Source of the DNA: JAWLCA01 sp041687395
Lineage (GTDB): Bacteria; Pseudomonadota; Alphaproteobacteria; Rhodobacterales; Rhodobacteraceae
Length of the DNA: 64,000 bases
Reading direction: 5' to 3'
Assembly: GCA_041687395.1 (NCBI GenBank)
Contig: JAWLCA010000014.1
Location: 46,886-110,885 of the forward strand
The notes beneath the pieces are model-generated. The model ran no database searches. It saw only the letters and a program-made list of their open reading frames with translations, and was not told where the DNA came from. The first letter of the stretch is position 1. Each line of letters starts with the position of its first letter. Made by a program: the position numbers and the translations under genes. This document shows positions 32,707 to 41,066 of this stretch, piece by piece.

Positions 32707-33672
32707 TCATGCGACACGGTCAGCGGGTGAGTCTCCGGCGAAGAACGCGTCAAGGTTGTCGAGCGCCCGAAAACCCATCGCATCCCGCGTCTCTTCCGTG
32801 GCCGAACCGATGTGCGGCAACAGGAAGACGTTCCGCAGGGCCGCGATCGCCGGGTTTCCACCCGGTTCGGCCTCGAACACATCCAGTCCCGCCGCGAAGA
32901 GCTTTCCGCTTTCCAGCGCCGCGATCAATGCCGCCTCGTCGACCAGGCCGCCGCGCGCGGTGTTCACCAGAATCGCCCGGTCCGGCAGCATCGCCAAGGT
33001 CCGCGCGTTGATCACGTGGCGCGTGTCGGGCGTAGAGGGGCAGTGCAGCGACAGCACATCCGACACCGCGAGCAACCCTTCCAGGGTCGGGTGAAAGATT
33101 GCCCCCTTTTCCAACTCCTGGGGCAGTCGTTTCCGATTGTGGTAGTGCACCTCCATTCCGAAACCGCGTGCGCGCTCTGCGGTCACCAGTCCGACGCGCC
33201 CCATGCCGAGCACCCCGAAGCGTTTGCCCGTCACCTGACGGCCGACCATGAAGGCCGGTGACCAGAAATCCCACTTTCCGGCCCGGATCATCGCGTCCCC
33301 CTCGGCCCCGCGGCGCGCGGCACCAAGCATGCAAAGCATCGCGATTTCGGCGGTTGCATCCGAAAGCACGTCCGGCGTGTTGGTCACCACGATGCCACGC
33401 TCGCGCGCAGCATCCAGGTCGACGTGGTCGACACCGACCGAATGGTTGGCGATGATTTTCAGTCGCTCGGGCAACTGGGCGATCACCTCGGCCGAGAAGT
33501 GTTCGGAATGGCACGGCAGCACAGCATCGACATCCTGACACCGCCGGATCAGTTCCTCGCGCGTGAAGACCTGGTCATCGTCGTTCAGGATCACGGCATA
33601 ATCGTGCGCGGCGCGGGCCTGGACAGCGTCAGTCAGGCGCCGCGTGATCAGCAAGACGGGTTTCTCCGTCAT
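32707..33672 (-). CDS. D-isomer-specific 2-hydroxyacid dehydrogenase
   Basis: The 321-residue enzyme from the ATG at 33672 has a strong GGGAGGACGAA leader. NAD(P) binding is shown by FGVLGMGRVGLVTAERARG and NRKR after the second beta strand, which suggests NADPH. The catalytic residues lie in VNTARGGLVDEAAL (Arg), DVFEAEPGGNPAI (Glu) and LPHIGSATEETR (His). It resembles glyoxylate/hydroxypyruvate reductases (GhrB/GyaR). In this locus it may reduce glyoxylate, hydroxypyruvate or another 2-oxo acid made by the pathway. Confidence 0.9.
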   Translation of the reverse strand: MTEKPVLLITRRLTDAVQARAAHDYAVILNDDDQVFTREELIRRCQDVDAVLPCHSEHFSAEVIAQLPERLKIIANHSVGVDHVDLDAARERGIVVTNTPDVLSDATAEIAMLCMLGAARRGAEGDAMIRAGKWDFWSPAFMVGRQVTGKRFGVLGMGRVGLVTAERARGFGMEVHYHNRKRLPQELEKGAIFHPTLEGLLAVSDVLSLHCPSTPDTRHVINARTLAMLPDRAILVNTARGGLVDEAALIAALESGKLFAAGLDVFEAEPGGNPAIAALRNVFLLPHIGSATEETRDAMGFRALDNLDAFFAGDSPADRVA

Positions 33673-33834
33673 TTCGTCCTCCCATTTCAGTGCAGTCAGC
33701 GGCAAGGCGCTGTACCTTCTTGCGTAGTTAGCCTGTCGCCCGGCAGATCGCCAGCAGCCACACAGCAGATGTTTCGTACGGCTGCAGCCTGTTGCCCTAC
33801 TGTGGGCCGGCAGACTCGGCGGCGCTCTTGCGGA

Positions 33835-34983
33835 TCAGTTCCATAGCAGCGCTTGGGCCGCTGTGGGTTTCCAGTCGCTGCGCAGACTGAGGCCGATGGG
33901 CCGTCCCGGCCAATGCGCCGTGACATCGAGCGGGCTGAGAAGGCCCAGGTCGATCTCGGCCCTTGCCTGCAGGGCAGAGATGCAACCCAGATGGTCGCTA
34001 CGGCTCAGGATTTCGCGCATCAAAAGGATGGAGCCCGTTCCCAGCAGGCTGTCCGGCGGCGTCGCGCGCGATGCGGCGAACACCGCATCGAACTGCATGC
34101 GCGAGGGCGTTCCGGGGCGCGGGACAACCCACATGAATCCAGCCAGATCGGCAAAGGAAAGGCCGCTCTTCCCAGCAAGCGGGTGGTGGTTCCCTGCGAT
34201 CACCACCAGCCGGTCGTCAAACAGCTGCTCCTGCACCACATCCTCGACAGGCAGGTCCTCTCGCAGGGCGCCCACGATCACGTCAATGTCGCCGCGGCGC
34301 AATCCGGCCAACAGGTCGCGGTAGGTTCCATCGATCACCGTCACCGTCTGCCGCGAACGCCTCTGACGAAACGCGATCAGCGCGCGCGGCAGGATCGACG
34401 ATCGCGCCAGAGGAAGGGCCCCGACAACGATGGGGCCGGCGTCGCGCCCGTCCAGTTCCGCAAGCTCGGCATTCGCCTGTTCAAGCTCTGCAAGGGCAAG
34501 GCGCGCGGCCCGCACCAGATCGCGGCAGGCGCGCGTCGCGACCAGCCCGAAGCGCGTTCTTTCGAACAGCTTGCGCGGCGTCTCCTGCTCCAGCTGCGTA
34601 ATCGCACGATGCACGGTCGGCTGCGCCAACCCGAGGGAGTGAGCTGCCAGCGTGAAGTTCTGCGCCTCGCTCACGGCGCTCAGCGCGCGCAGCTGCGCTG
34701 TCGTGACCGTCAGCCGCAGCCGCGGCGAGAGTTCGTCCAGAACGGGATCCAGGAGTGCGAGGGCGCGCGTTACGCGTGCCGCCAGCACCTGCCCCCGATC
34801 GGTCGGGAAAAACCCCTGTTGCGTGCGCTGGAACAGCGGGCCGGCGGCGAGGCGTTCCAGCTTTGCGATTGTCTGGGTCACGGCCGGTTGCGACAGATGA
34901 CACAGAGCCGCCGCCTCGGTCACTGAGCCATGTTCGACAACGGCCAGCAGCACCCTCAGATGTCGCAGATTGCGCGAGATCAC
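33835..34983 (-). CDS. LysR-type regulator with two tandem HTH domains
   Basis: The 382-residue protein is about 80 residues longer than a standard LysR regulator. The first winged helix-turn-helix is at about residues 4-65 (SVTEAAALCHLSQPAVTQTI, LFQRTQQGFFPTDRG). A second lies at about residues 92-155 (NFTLAAHSLGLAQPTVHRAI, LFERTRFGLVATRA). The effector domain follows from about residue 175 (IVVGALPLARSSILP, DVIVGALREDLPVEDVVQEQ). Both HTH units keep the LysR signature. The start overlaps the stop of the upstream oxidoreductase gene by ATGA. It is the likely regulator of both divergent arms of the aromatic locus. Confidence 0.9.
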   Translation of the reverse strand: MISRNLRHLRVLLAVVEHGSVTEAAALCHLSQPAVTQTIAKLERLAAGPLFQRTQQGFFPTDRGQVLAARVTRALALLDPVLDELSPRLRLTVTTAQLRALSAVSEAQNFTLAAHSLGLAQPTVHRAITQLEQETPRKLFERTRFGLVATRACRDLVRAARLALAELEQANAELAELDGRDAGPIVVGALPLARSSILPRALIAFRQRRSRQTVTVIDGTYRDLLAGLRRGDIDVIVGALREDLPVEDVVQEQLFDDRLVVIAGNHHPLAGKSGLSFADLAGFMWVVPRPGTPSRMQFDAVFAASRATPPDSLLGTGSILLMREILSRSDHLGCISALQARAEIDLGLLSPLDVTAHWPGRPIGLSLRSDWKPTAAQALLWN

Positions 34984-35867
34984 ATCTTCGCCAAGAGGCG
35001 ATCGGCGCGATCAAACAGGTCCTCCGCACCCTCATCCAGACCCAGGCTTGCGATCTCGTCTTGCCAGAGGGCGGTAGCCGCGCTCATGCGCGCCGAAAGG
35101 CTCAGTCCCGCGACGGTCTTTTCCACTTCCCGCATTTCCGCCGCGCGCCGCGCGCCATGCACCATCATCCGGCCAAGGTTGTAGGCGCCCATGGCGCGCC
35201 AATCGATTTCAGGGTTCGATGCCTCAAGAGAGGCGATGACTTGCTCCTTCACCCCCGCACTGCGGGCCGCAAGGAAGCATTCGGCGCACAAGGCCTCTAG
35301 ACCCTTGATCATCACCGACCGAAGCATCTTGATCGACGAGGCATCACCGACAGCGGCGCCAGCGATCCGCGGCTTCATGCCCAGCGCCAGCATGGCGGTC
35401 TCGGCCGCCTTTGCATGAGGACCAGACAGCAGGATCGGAACGAGATGGCGTTTCGGATGCACCGGTGCCATGACCGCCACGTCCACGTACCGTCCCCCGG
35501 CGCTCTCGATCACCCGCGCAGCCTCTCGCTTCGTGTCCGGCGCGCAGGAATTGCAGTCAAGCCAGAGCGCGGCGGGCGACAGCTTGCCCACGGCCGAGGT
35601 GGCCGCTTCAAGCGCGCGATCCGCCGTGACCAGGCTGAATATCACCTCGGCCCCCGCCAACGCTGCTGCCGGGTCCATCCGGCCCGCTACGCCGTGCGCA
35701 TGATACCTCGCCTGCATAACGGCTTGCTGTCCGGCAACCGCTGTCTTCACATCGTAGGCGTCAATACGGTCTGGCCGCTCCATCGCCCAGCCCGACACAA
35801 AAGCCTGGGCTGCCTCGCCGAACCCCATGAACGCGATGCGATGCGCGTTCGCGCGCTGGTCCTTCAC
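34980..35867 (-). CDS. NAD(P)-dependent oxidoreductase, 6PGDH/3-hydroxyisobutyrate DH-like (DUF1932)
   Basis: The 295-residue protein has an N-terminal Rossmann motif (IAFMGFGEAAQAFVSGW), a middle region VIFSLVTADRALEAATSAVG, and WLDCNSCAPDTKREAARVIE matching the 3-hydroxyisobutyrate dehydrogenase signature. The catalytic Lys is in DASSIKMLRSVMIKGLEALC. The C-terminal all-alpha domain is of the DUF1932 kind. It is first on the minus arm and coupled to the LysR gene. It may oxidise or reduce a hydroxy acid or semialdehyde from ring cleavage; the substrate is unknown. Confidence 0.85.
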   Translation of the reverse strand: MKDQRANAHRIAFMGFGEAAQAFVSGWAMERPDRIDAYDVKTAVAGQQAVMQARYHAHGVAGRMDPAAALAGAEVIFSLVTADRALEAATSAVGKLSPAALWLDCNSCAPDTKREAARVIESAGGRYVDVAVMAPVHPKRHLVPILLSGPHAKAAETAMLALGMKPRIAGAAVGDASSIKMLRSVMIKGLEALCAECFLAARSAGVKEQVIASLEASNPEIDWRAMGAYNLGRMMVHGARRAAEMREVEKTVAGLSLSARMSAATALWQDEIASLGLDEGAEDLFDRADRLLAKM

Positions 35868-36013
35868 GGTGGTGCCCTCCCCGATGTCGGATGTCTGCCA
35901 GCCAACCGCTATACAATTACGATAGCAGGAATCAATGTCGGGGCACGGGGATTCGAATTGTCACTCGGTGCAGGCGCATCCATATCGACTCACAAGGTAG
36001 ATAAGGGAGCCCC
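35868..36013. promoter_or_regulatory. Divergent control region of the aromatic locus with LysR-like dyad
   Basis: These 146 bases separate the oxidoreductase/LysR arm (minus) from the hydratase arm (plus). GCTAT-N9-ATAGC at 35908-35926 is a dyad of the size LysR proteins bind. The DNA around it is locally AT-rich. AAGGGAGCCCC provides the ribosome binding site for the hydratase. No gene is seen here. Confidence 0.6.
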
Positions 36014-36751
36014 ATGATGTCCGCAGAGAAAACCGCTCTTGTCATCAGCGCCCACGCGGCGGATTTCGTCTGGCGCTGCGGTGGCGCGATCGCGCTACAT
36101 GCATCCATGGGCTACAAGGTCACGGTGCTTTGCCTCTCGTTCGGCGAACGCGGCGAAAGCGCCAAGCTGTGGAAGCAGGAAGGAATGACGCTTCAGCGTA
36201 TAAAAGATGCCCGCCGTGCCGAAGCCGAACGCGCGGCAGAGGCCTTAGGCGTGCACGATCTGGTTTGTCTGGATCTGGGCGATTACCCGCTGGAACTGAC
36301 CCGCGACGACAAGAACAGGGTGGTGGACGTCATCCGCAGGGTTCAACCGCGCTTCATGCTGAGCCATTCGCAGTACGACCCCTACAACACCGACCACATG
36401 TATACGACGCAGGTGACGCTGGAATGCCGGATGATCGCGCAGGCCTGGGGCCATAATCCCGGCGATAAGGTGCTGGGTGCCCCGCAACTTTACCTGTTCG
36501 AACCGCACCAGACCGAACAGATGGGCTGGAAGCCCGACACCTTCCTCGACATCACCCCTGTCTGGGACAGGAAACGTGCCGCCATCGAGTGCATGGAGGG
36601 GCAAGAGCATCTGTGGGAATACTACACCCGCGTCGCGATCAACCGCGCCAACCACTTCAAACGCAACTCGGGCGGTCAGTCGGGCGGGCGCGACTGCAAA
36701 TATGCCGAAGGTTTTCAGTCGATCTTTCCCCGTACCGTCGACGAACTATGA
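36014..36751 (+). CDS. galB: 4-oxalomesaconate hydratase, PIG-L type
   Basis: The 245-residue protein belongs to the PIG-L (LmbE-like) zinc enzymes. ISAHAADFVWRCGGAIALH is the GalB form of the AHxDD metal motif, and YDPYNTDHMYT supplies the distal His. GalB hydrates 4-oxalomesaconate to 4-carboxy-4-hydroxy-2-oxoadipate in gallate and protocatechuate meta-cleavage. Its neighbours catalyse the steps before and after this one, which strongly supports the call. Two ATG codons at 36014 and 36017 are both possible. It is the first gene of a four-gene operon. Confidence 0.9.
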   Translation: MMSAEKTALVISAHAADFVWRCGGAIALHASMGYKVTVLCLSFGERGESAKLWKQEGMTLQRIKDARRAEAERAAEALGVHDLVCLDLGDYPLELTRDDKNRVVDVIRRVQPRFMLSHSQYDPYNTDHMYTTQVTLECRMIAQAWGHNPGDKVLGAPQLYLFEPHQTEQMGWKPDTFLDITPVWDRKRAAIECMEGQEHLWEYYTRVAINRANHFKRNSGGQSGGRDCKYAEGFQSIFPRTVDEL

Positions 36752-36763
36752 GGAGGGAAAGCG

Positions 36764-37717
36764 ATGGAACCCTGCCACGACATCGCCCACCTTGCCCATG
36801 TCGAGGTCTACACCGACCGCTACGAAGAGAGCCTCGATTTCTTCACCCGCGTCTTCGGGCTGACGCTGTCGGCCGAAGATGAGACGTCGGCCTACCTGAG
36901 GGCTTGGGACGATTACGAGTTTCACACACTGAAGCTGACCCGCCACCATACGACGGGGATCGGGCACGTGGCCTATCGCACCACGTCGCCCGAGGCGCTG
37001 GAGCGGCGGGTGCAGGCGATCAAGGCCACAGGCTACAGGGTGCAGGGCTGGGTCGATGGCGATCCTGGGCACGGCCGGGCCTTCCGCTTCGAGGACCCCT
37101 TTGGCCATGTCTTCGAAATCTACTACGAAACCAACCGCTACGCCGCACCAGAGGGCGAACGCCCGGCGCTCAAGAATGTCGCCCAGCGCTACCATGGCCG
37201 CGGCGCCTGCCCGCGGCGGCTGGATCACCTGAACCTGCTGTCTGAAGACGTAACCGAGTTTCGCAGGTTCATGGAAACCTGTGTCGGCTCGCGCGTCACG
37301 GAACTCATCCAGCTCGACAACGGGCGCCTGGGCGGCTGCTGGTTCACCGTCAACAACAAAACCTACGATCTGGCCTGCACCGAGGAGCATGGTGGCGGCG
37401 AGGGACGCCTGCATCATGTCACCTACGCGACCGACCAGCGCGAGGACATCCTGCGAGCGGCCGATATCTTCCTGGAGAACGGCGTGCACATCGAAACCGG
37501 CCCGCACAAGCACGCGATCCAGGGCACGTTCTTTCTTTATGTCTGGGAGCCCGCGGGCAACCGCGTGGAATTGGCGAACGCCGGGGCGCGGCTCATCCTT
37601 GCCCCTGACTGGGAGCCGGTGGTCTGGACTGAAGCCGACCGGAAAAAGGGCCAGGCATGGGGCCTGAAGACCATCGACACGTTCCACACGCACGGCACGC
37701 CGCCGGTCAAGAAATAG
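36764..37717 (+). CDS. Type I extradiol ring-cleavage dioxygenase (VOC family)
   Basis: The 317-residue protein has two VOC domains. Domain 1 starts AHVEVYTDRYEESLDFFTRV. Domain 2, at about residues 150-275, carries the iron triad: His155 (RRLDHLNLLS), His217 or 218 (GRLHHVTYAT) and Glu269 (WEPAGNRVEL). TGPHKHAIQGTFFLYVWEP resembles homoprotocatechuate 2,3-dioxygenase, including the His near 250. Where XylE and HPCD have a conserved His (HDVAF/HDIAL), this has Tyr201 (TYDLACT). GGAGGGAAAGCG precedes the start. The substrate is unknown. Oxalomesaconate-forming pathways normally use unrelated LigAB/GalA enzymes. Confidence 0.9.
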   Translation: MEPCHDIAHLAHVEVYTDRYEESLDFFTRVFGLTLSAEDETSAYLRAWDDYEFHTLKLTRHHTTGIGHVAYRTTSPEALERRVQAIKATGYRVQGWVDGDPGHGRAFRFEDPFGHVFEIYYETNRYAAPEGERPALKNVAQRYHGRGACPRRLDHLNLLSEDVTEFRRFMETCVGSRVTELIQLDNGRLGGCWFTVNNKTYDLACTEEHGGGEGRLHHVTYATDQREDILRAADIFLENGVHIETGPHKHAIQGTFFLYVWEPAGNRVELANAGARLILAPDWEPVVWTEADRKKGQAWGLKTIDTFHTHGTPPVKK

Positions 37718-37730
37718 CAAAGGAGCTGCC

Positions 37731-38402
37731 ATGCCTGTTGTCGTCCAGAACATCCAGCGCGCCGCACCAGACGTCATCGCCGCACTCGGACGCGCGGGCG
37801 TCGCCACCGTGCACGAGGCCCAGGGCCGCACGGGATGCCTCGCCTCCTACATGCGGCCGATCTACGCGGGCGTTCAGATCGCCGGCTCGGCCGTGACGAT
37901 ATCAGCACCGCCTGGCGACAACTGGATGCTGCACGTGGCGATCGAACAGGTGCAGGAGGGGGACATCCTCGTCCTCTCCCCGACCTCGCCCTGCGACGAT
38001 GGGTATTTCGGGGATTTGCTGGCGACCTCTGCCATGGCGCGCGGCTGCAGGGGACTGGTCATCGAAGCCGGCGTCCGCGACGTGCGGGATCTGACCGAGA
38101 TGGGCTTCCCGGTCTGGTCCAAGGCGATCTCTGCCCAAGGCACGGTCAAGGAAACGCCGGGGTCGGTTAACATTCCGATCGTTTGCGCCGGACAGCTGAT
38201 TGAACCCGGCGACGTGATCGTCGCAGACGACGACGGTGTCTGCGTCGTCCGCCGGTCTGACGCTGAAACGGTGCTTGTCGCCGCGGAAAAGCGGGTGGCC
38301 GCCGAAGAGTCAAAGCGGAAGCGCCTCGCGGCCGGCGAACTTGGCCTCGACATTTACGATATGCGCCCGCGGCTGGCGGAAAAGGGCCTGAAATATGTCT
38401 GA
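37731..38402 (+). CDS. 4-carboxy-4-hydroxy-2-oxoadipate / HMG aldolase (RraA-like)
   Basis: The 223-residue protein is a class II, divalent-metal pyruvate aldolase of the RraA-like LigK/GalC/ProA family. GVATVHEAQGRTGCLASYM, PPGDNWMLHVAIEQVQEGDI and GDLLATSAMARGCRGLVIEAG followed by VRDV contain the Arg and Asp residues that hold pyruvate and metal. It splits 4-carboxy-4-hydroxy-2-oxoadipate into pyruvate and oxaloacetate, the last step of the pathway. A GGAG ribosome binding site (AAAGGAGCTGCC) precedes it, and its end overlaps the tautomerase start by 8 bases. Confidence 0.92.
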   Translation: MPVVVQNIQRAAPDVIAALGRAGVATVHEAQGRTGCLASYMRPIYAGVQIAGSAVTISAPPGDNWMLHVAIEQVQEGDILVLSPTSPCDDGYFGDLLATSAMARGCRGLVIEAGVRDVRDLTEMGFPVWSKAISAQGTVKETPGSVNIPIVCAGQLIEPGDVIVADDDGVCVVRRSDAETVLVAAEKRVAAEESKRKRLAAGELGLDIYDMRPRLAEKGLKYV

Positions 38403-39462
38403 ACCCCATGCGGACGGCATCCCCTGCCTTTGGATGCGAGGCGGCACCTCCAAGGGGGCATATTTCCTCGCCTCTGACTTGCCGGCCGACAGGGCGCAGC
38501 GCGATTCCCTTCTTCTGCGCATCATGGGCTCGCCAGACGCGCGCCAGATCGACGGCATCGGCGGGGCGGACCCGCTGACCTCGAAGGTTGCGATCCTGGC
38601 GCCCACTACCCGGTCGGATGCCGATGTGGACTACCTGTTCCTGCAGGTCTTCGTCGATCAGCCGCTGGTGTCCGATGCGCAAGGATGCGGCAACATCCTG
38701 GCAGGTGTCGGCCCCGCCGCAATCGAACGCGGGCTGGTCGCCGCGCATCCGGATACGACCGAGGTGCGCATTCACATGCTCAACACCGGCGAGGTTGCGG
38801 TTGCGAAGATCGCGACACCCGATGGCCGGGTCAGCTATCGTGGAGACGCGGCCATCGATGGCGTACCTGGCACCCATGCCGCCGTGCCGCTGATGTTTCG
38901 CAACATCGCAGGATCGATGTGCGGCGCCCTGCTGCCGACCGGCAATAAGGTGGACCTGATCGACCGCGTGGAGTGCACGCTGATCGACAACGGGATGCCC
39001 TGCGTCATTCTGCGCGCGACGGACCTTGGCATCACTGGAACCGAAGGTCGCGAGGTGCTCGACGGCGATACCGCGTTGAAGGCTCGACTGGAGCGTATCC
39101 GCCTGCAGGCGGGACCAATGATGAACCTCGGCGACGTTTCCGAGAAAAGCGTGCCCAAGATGACGCTCGTCTCGCCGCCCCAGGCAGGCGGCGCTATCTC
39201 GACGCGATCCTTCATCCCACACCGGTGCCACGCCACCATCGGAGTCTTTGCCGCAGTAAGCGTGGCCACCGCCTGCACGTTGGAAGGATCGCCGGCCGCT
39301 TCGGTCGCCGACCTGCCGACCGGCGGCGCCTTCGCCATCGAACACCCCACCGGCGCGGCCGAGGTCCTGATTGAGCGTGACGCGACCGGAACCGTGATCT
39401 CGGCAGGGACCTTGCGGACCGCGCGCAAGCTGTTTGACGGCCGCGTTTTTCCACGGCCCTGA
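38395..39462 (+). CDS. 4-oxalomesaconate tautomerase (PrpF family, GalD/LigU)
   Basis: The 355-residue protein belongs to the PrpF-like isomerases with two related halves. CLWMRGGTSKGAYFLASDLP at the N-terminus, QIDGIGGADPLTSKVAILAP, QGCGNILAGVGPAAIERGL and the C-terminal KMTLVSPPQAGGAISTRSF match GalD/LigU. These interconvert the keto and enol forms of 4-oxalomesaconate before hydration. With the hydratase and aldolase in the same operon the assignment is strong. It is the last gene of the plus arm; 208 bases follow before the Tad secretin gene. Confidence 0.92.
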   Translation: MSEPHADGIPCLWMRGGTSKGAYFLASDLPADRAQRDSLLLRIMGSPDARQIDGIGGADPLTSKVAILAPTTRSDADVDYLFLQVFVDQPLVSDAQGCGNILAGVGPAAIERGLVAAHPDTTEVRIHMLNTGEVAVAKIATPDGRVSYRGDAAIDGVPGTHAAVPLMFRNIAGSMCGALLPTGNKVDLIDRVECTLIDNGMPCVILRATDLGITGTEGREVLDGDTALKARLERIRLQAGPMMNLGDVSEKSVPKMTLVSPPQAGGAISTRSFIPHRCHATIGVFAAVSVATACTLEGSPAASVADLPTGGAFAIEHPTGAAEVLIERDATGTVISAGTLRTARKLFDGRVFPRP

Positions 39463-39670
39463 CGTCCGCACCCGGGAATTGGCTACCGACGAGGAACCGA
39501 ACAAGCGGCGTTAAGCGCTGATTTAGCGCAGATCTGTTGCCATTTATCCACAGATCGCTGTTCGTCAGAACGGCCGATTCGCAGACACTGTGAAAAGATT
39601 TGGTTCTTTGCGCGCGCTGCGACTAAACTTCAGGTTGAGCAGAACGATAAAAATCATAGGTAGGGCTTCC

Positions 39671-41059
39671 GTGAAACCTTCAAAGTTGCCACTGGTGGCG
39701 GGTCTGTGCCTCGGCCTTGCCGTCATCGCACCTGAGGATGGCCGGGCAGAATTGCGTGTGCTCGGCGCAGGTGTGCACTCAACGCTGTCCGTTCCGATGA
39801 ACCGCGCCGTGGTCGTCGAAAGCGCGACGGCCTTTTCGGAACTGTCGATCGCGAACCCGAGCATTGCCGACATTTCCAGCCTGTCTGACCGCACGATCTA
39901 TGTGTTGGGCAAGGTGCCGGGCCGCACAACCCTGACGATCCTGGGACAGGAAGGAAACCTGCAGGCCAGCGTCGACATTCACGTCACCCCCGACATCGAA
40001 GAGTTCAAGGAGCGACTGGGGCAGATCCTGCCCGGCGAGCCGATCGAGGTGCGCACCGCCAACGACGGCATCGTTCTGTCCGGCATCGTCTCCAGCACCG
40101 CCAAGATGGACCGCGCCCTTGATCTGGCGAACCGCTACGCGCCGGACCGGGTGTCGAATCTGATGAGCGTAGGCGGCACACAGCAGGTGATGCTGAAGGT
40201 TCGCTTCGCCGAGATGAGCCGATCGGTGAGCAAGGGACTGGGGCTCAGCATCTTCGGCAACACAGTGAATAGCGCCGCGGCGATCACCTCTGACGGCCGC
40301 GTCGCAGCGCAGGTCTATTCCGGTTCGCCCCTTGCCGAAGCCGTTGGGGGCCTCGCCCTGAACCTCGGCACCGGCGCCCTGCAGTTCAACGTCGCGATCG
40401 AGGCGCTAGAATCCAAGGGGCTTGTTCGCACGCTCGCCGAGCCGAACCTTGTTGCCCTTTCCGGGCAAGAGGCGAAGTTCCTGGCCGGCGGCGAATACCC
40501 CATTCCGGTGCGCAGTGAAGACGGCGTGGTCACCGTGGAATACAAGCCCTTTGGCGTCGAGTTGAACTTCACACCCTTCGTCGTCGACGGAAACCAGGTC
40601 AATCTGGCAATCAACGCAGCGGTGAGCGGTCTTGATCCGACTGTGAACGTCAGTTCCGGTGACGGGATCACGCTGAACGCCTTTCGGCGTCGCGAAACCT
40701 CGACCACCGTCGAAATGCGCGACGGCGAAAGCTTTGCCATCGCCGGCCTTCTGCAGGACGATTTCCGCAACGTCGGCAATCAGGTTCCATGGATCGGCGA
40801 CATCCCGATCCTCGGCGCGCTGTTTCGCAGCGCCAGCTATCAGCGCGAGCAGAGCGAACTGGTCATCATCGTGACGCCGCATCTGGTCTCGCCCACGCGC
40901 GGAGCGGCCCTTGCGATGCCGACCGACCGGGTGCGCCCGCCGACAGAGCGCGACTTCTTTCTTTTCGGCCAGACGTCCCGCGGCACGCGCCAGCCCGGCG
41001 CGGTGGGTGAGGTGGCCCGGCAGGACTTCAACGGGCCTTACGGCTATGTCATGGATTGA
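39671..41059 (+). CDS. cpaC: Tad/Flp pilus secretin CpaC (RcpA)
   Basis: The 462-residue protein from the GTG at 39671 (TAGGTAGGGC upstream) has a Sec signal peptide ending near PEDGRAE. The N0/BON region (MNRAVVVESATAFSELSIAN, VLGKVPGRTTLTILG) is followed by the secretin domain from about residue 240 (VRTLAEPNLVALSGQEAKFL, GGEYPIPV, VPWIGDIPILGALFRS, ELVIIVTPHLV). It forms the outer-membrane pore for Flp pili. A frame 27 codons longer (GTG at 39590) lacks a signal peptide at its end. It is paired with an OmpA-like gene. Confidence 0.93.
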   Translation: MKPSKLPLVAGLCLGLAVIAPEDGRAELRVLGAGVHSTLSVPMNRAVVVESATAFSELSIANPSIADISSLSDRTIYVLGKVPGRTTLTILGQEGNLQASVDIHVTPDIEEFKERLGQILPGEPIEVRTANDGIVLSGIVSSTAKMDRALDLANRYAPDRVSNLMSVGGTQQVMLKVRFAEMSRSVSKGLGLSIFGNTVNSAAAITSDGRVAAQVYSGSPLAEAVGGLALNLGTGALQFNVAIEALESKGLVRTLAEPNLVALSGQEAKFLAGGEYPIPVRSEDGVVTVEYKPFGVELNFTPFVVDGNQVNLAINAAVSGLDPTVNVSSGDGITLNAFRRRETSTTVEMRDGESFAIAGLLQDDFRNVGNQVPWIGDIPILGALFRSASYQREQSELVIIVTPHLVSPTRGAALAMPTDRVRPPTERDFFLFGQTSRGTRQPGAVGEVARQDFNGPYGYVMD

Positions 41060-41066
41060 TCGGGGT

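Noticed and set aside
39514..39529. Small hairpin GCGCT-GATTT-AGCGC after the tautomerase gene
   Set aside because: The stem has only 5 bp and no T run; too weak to call a terminator.
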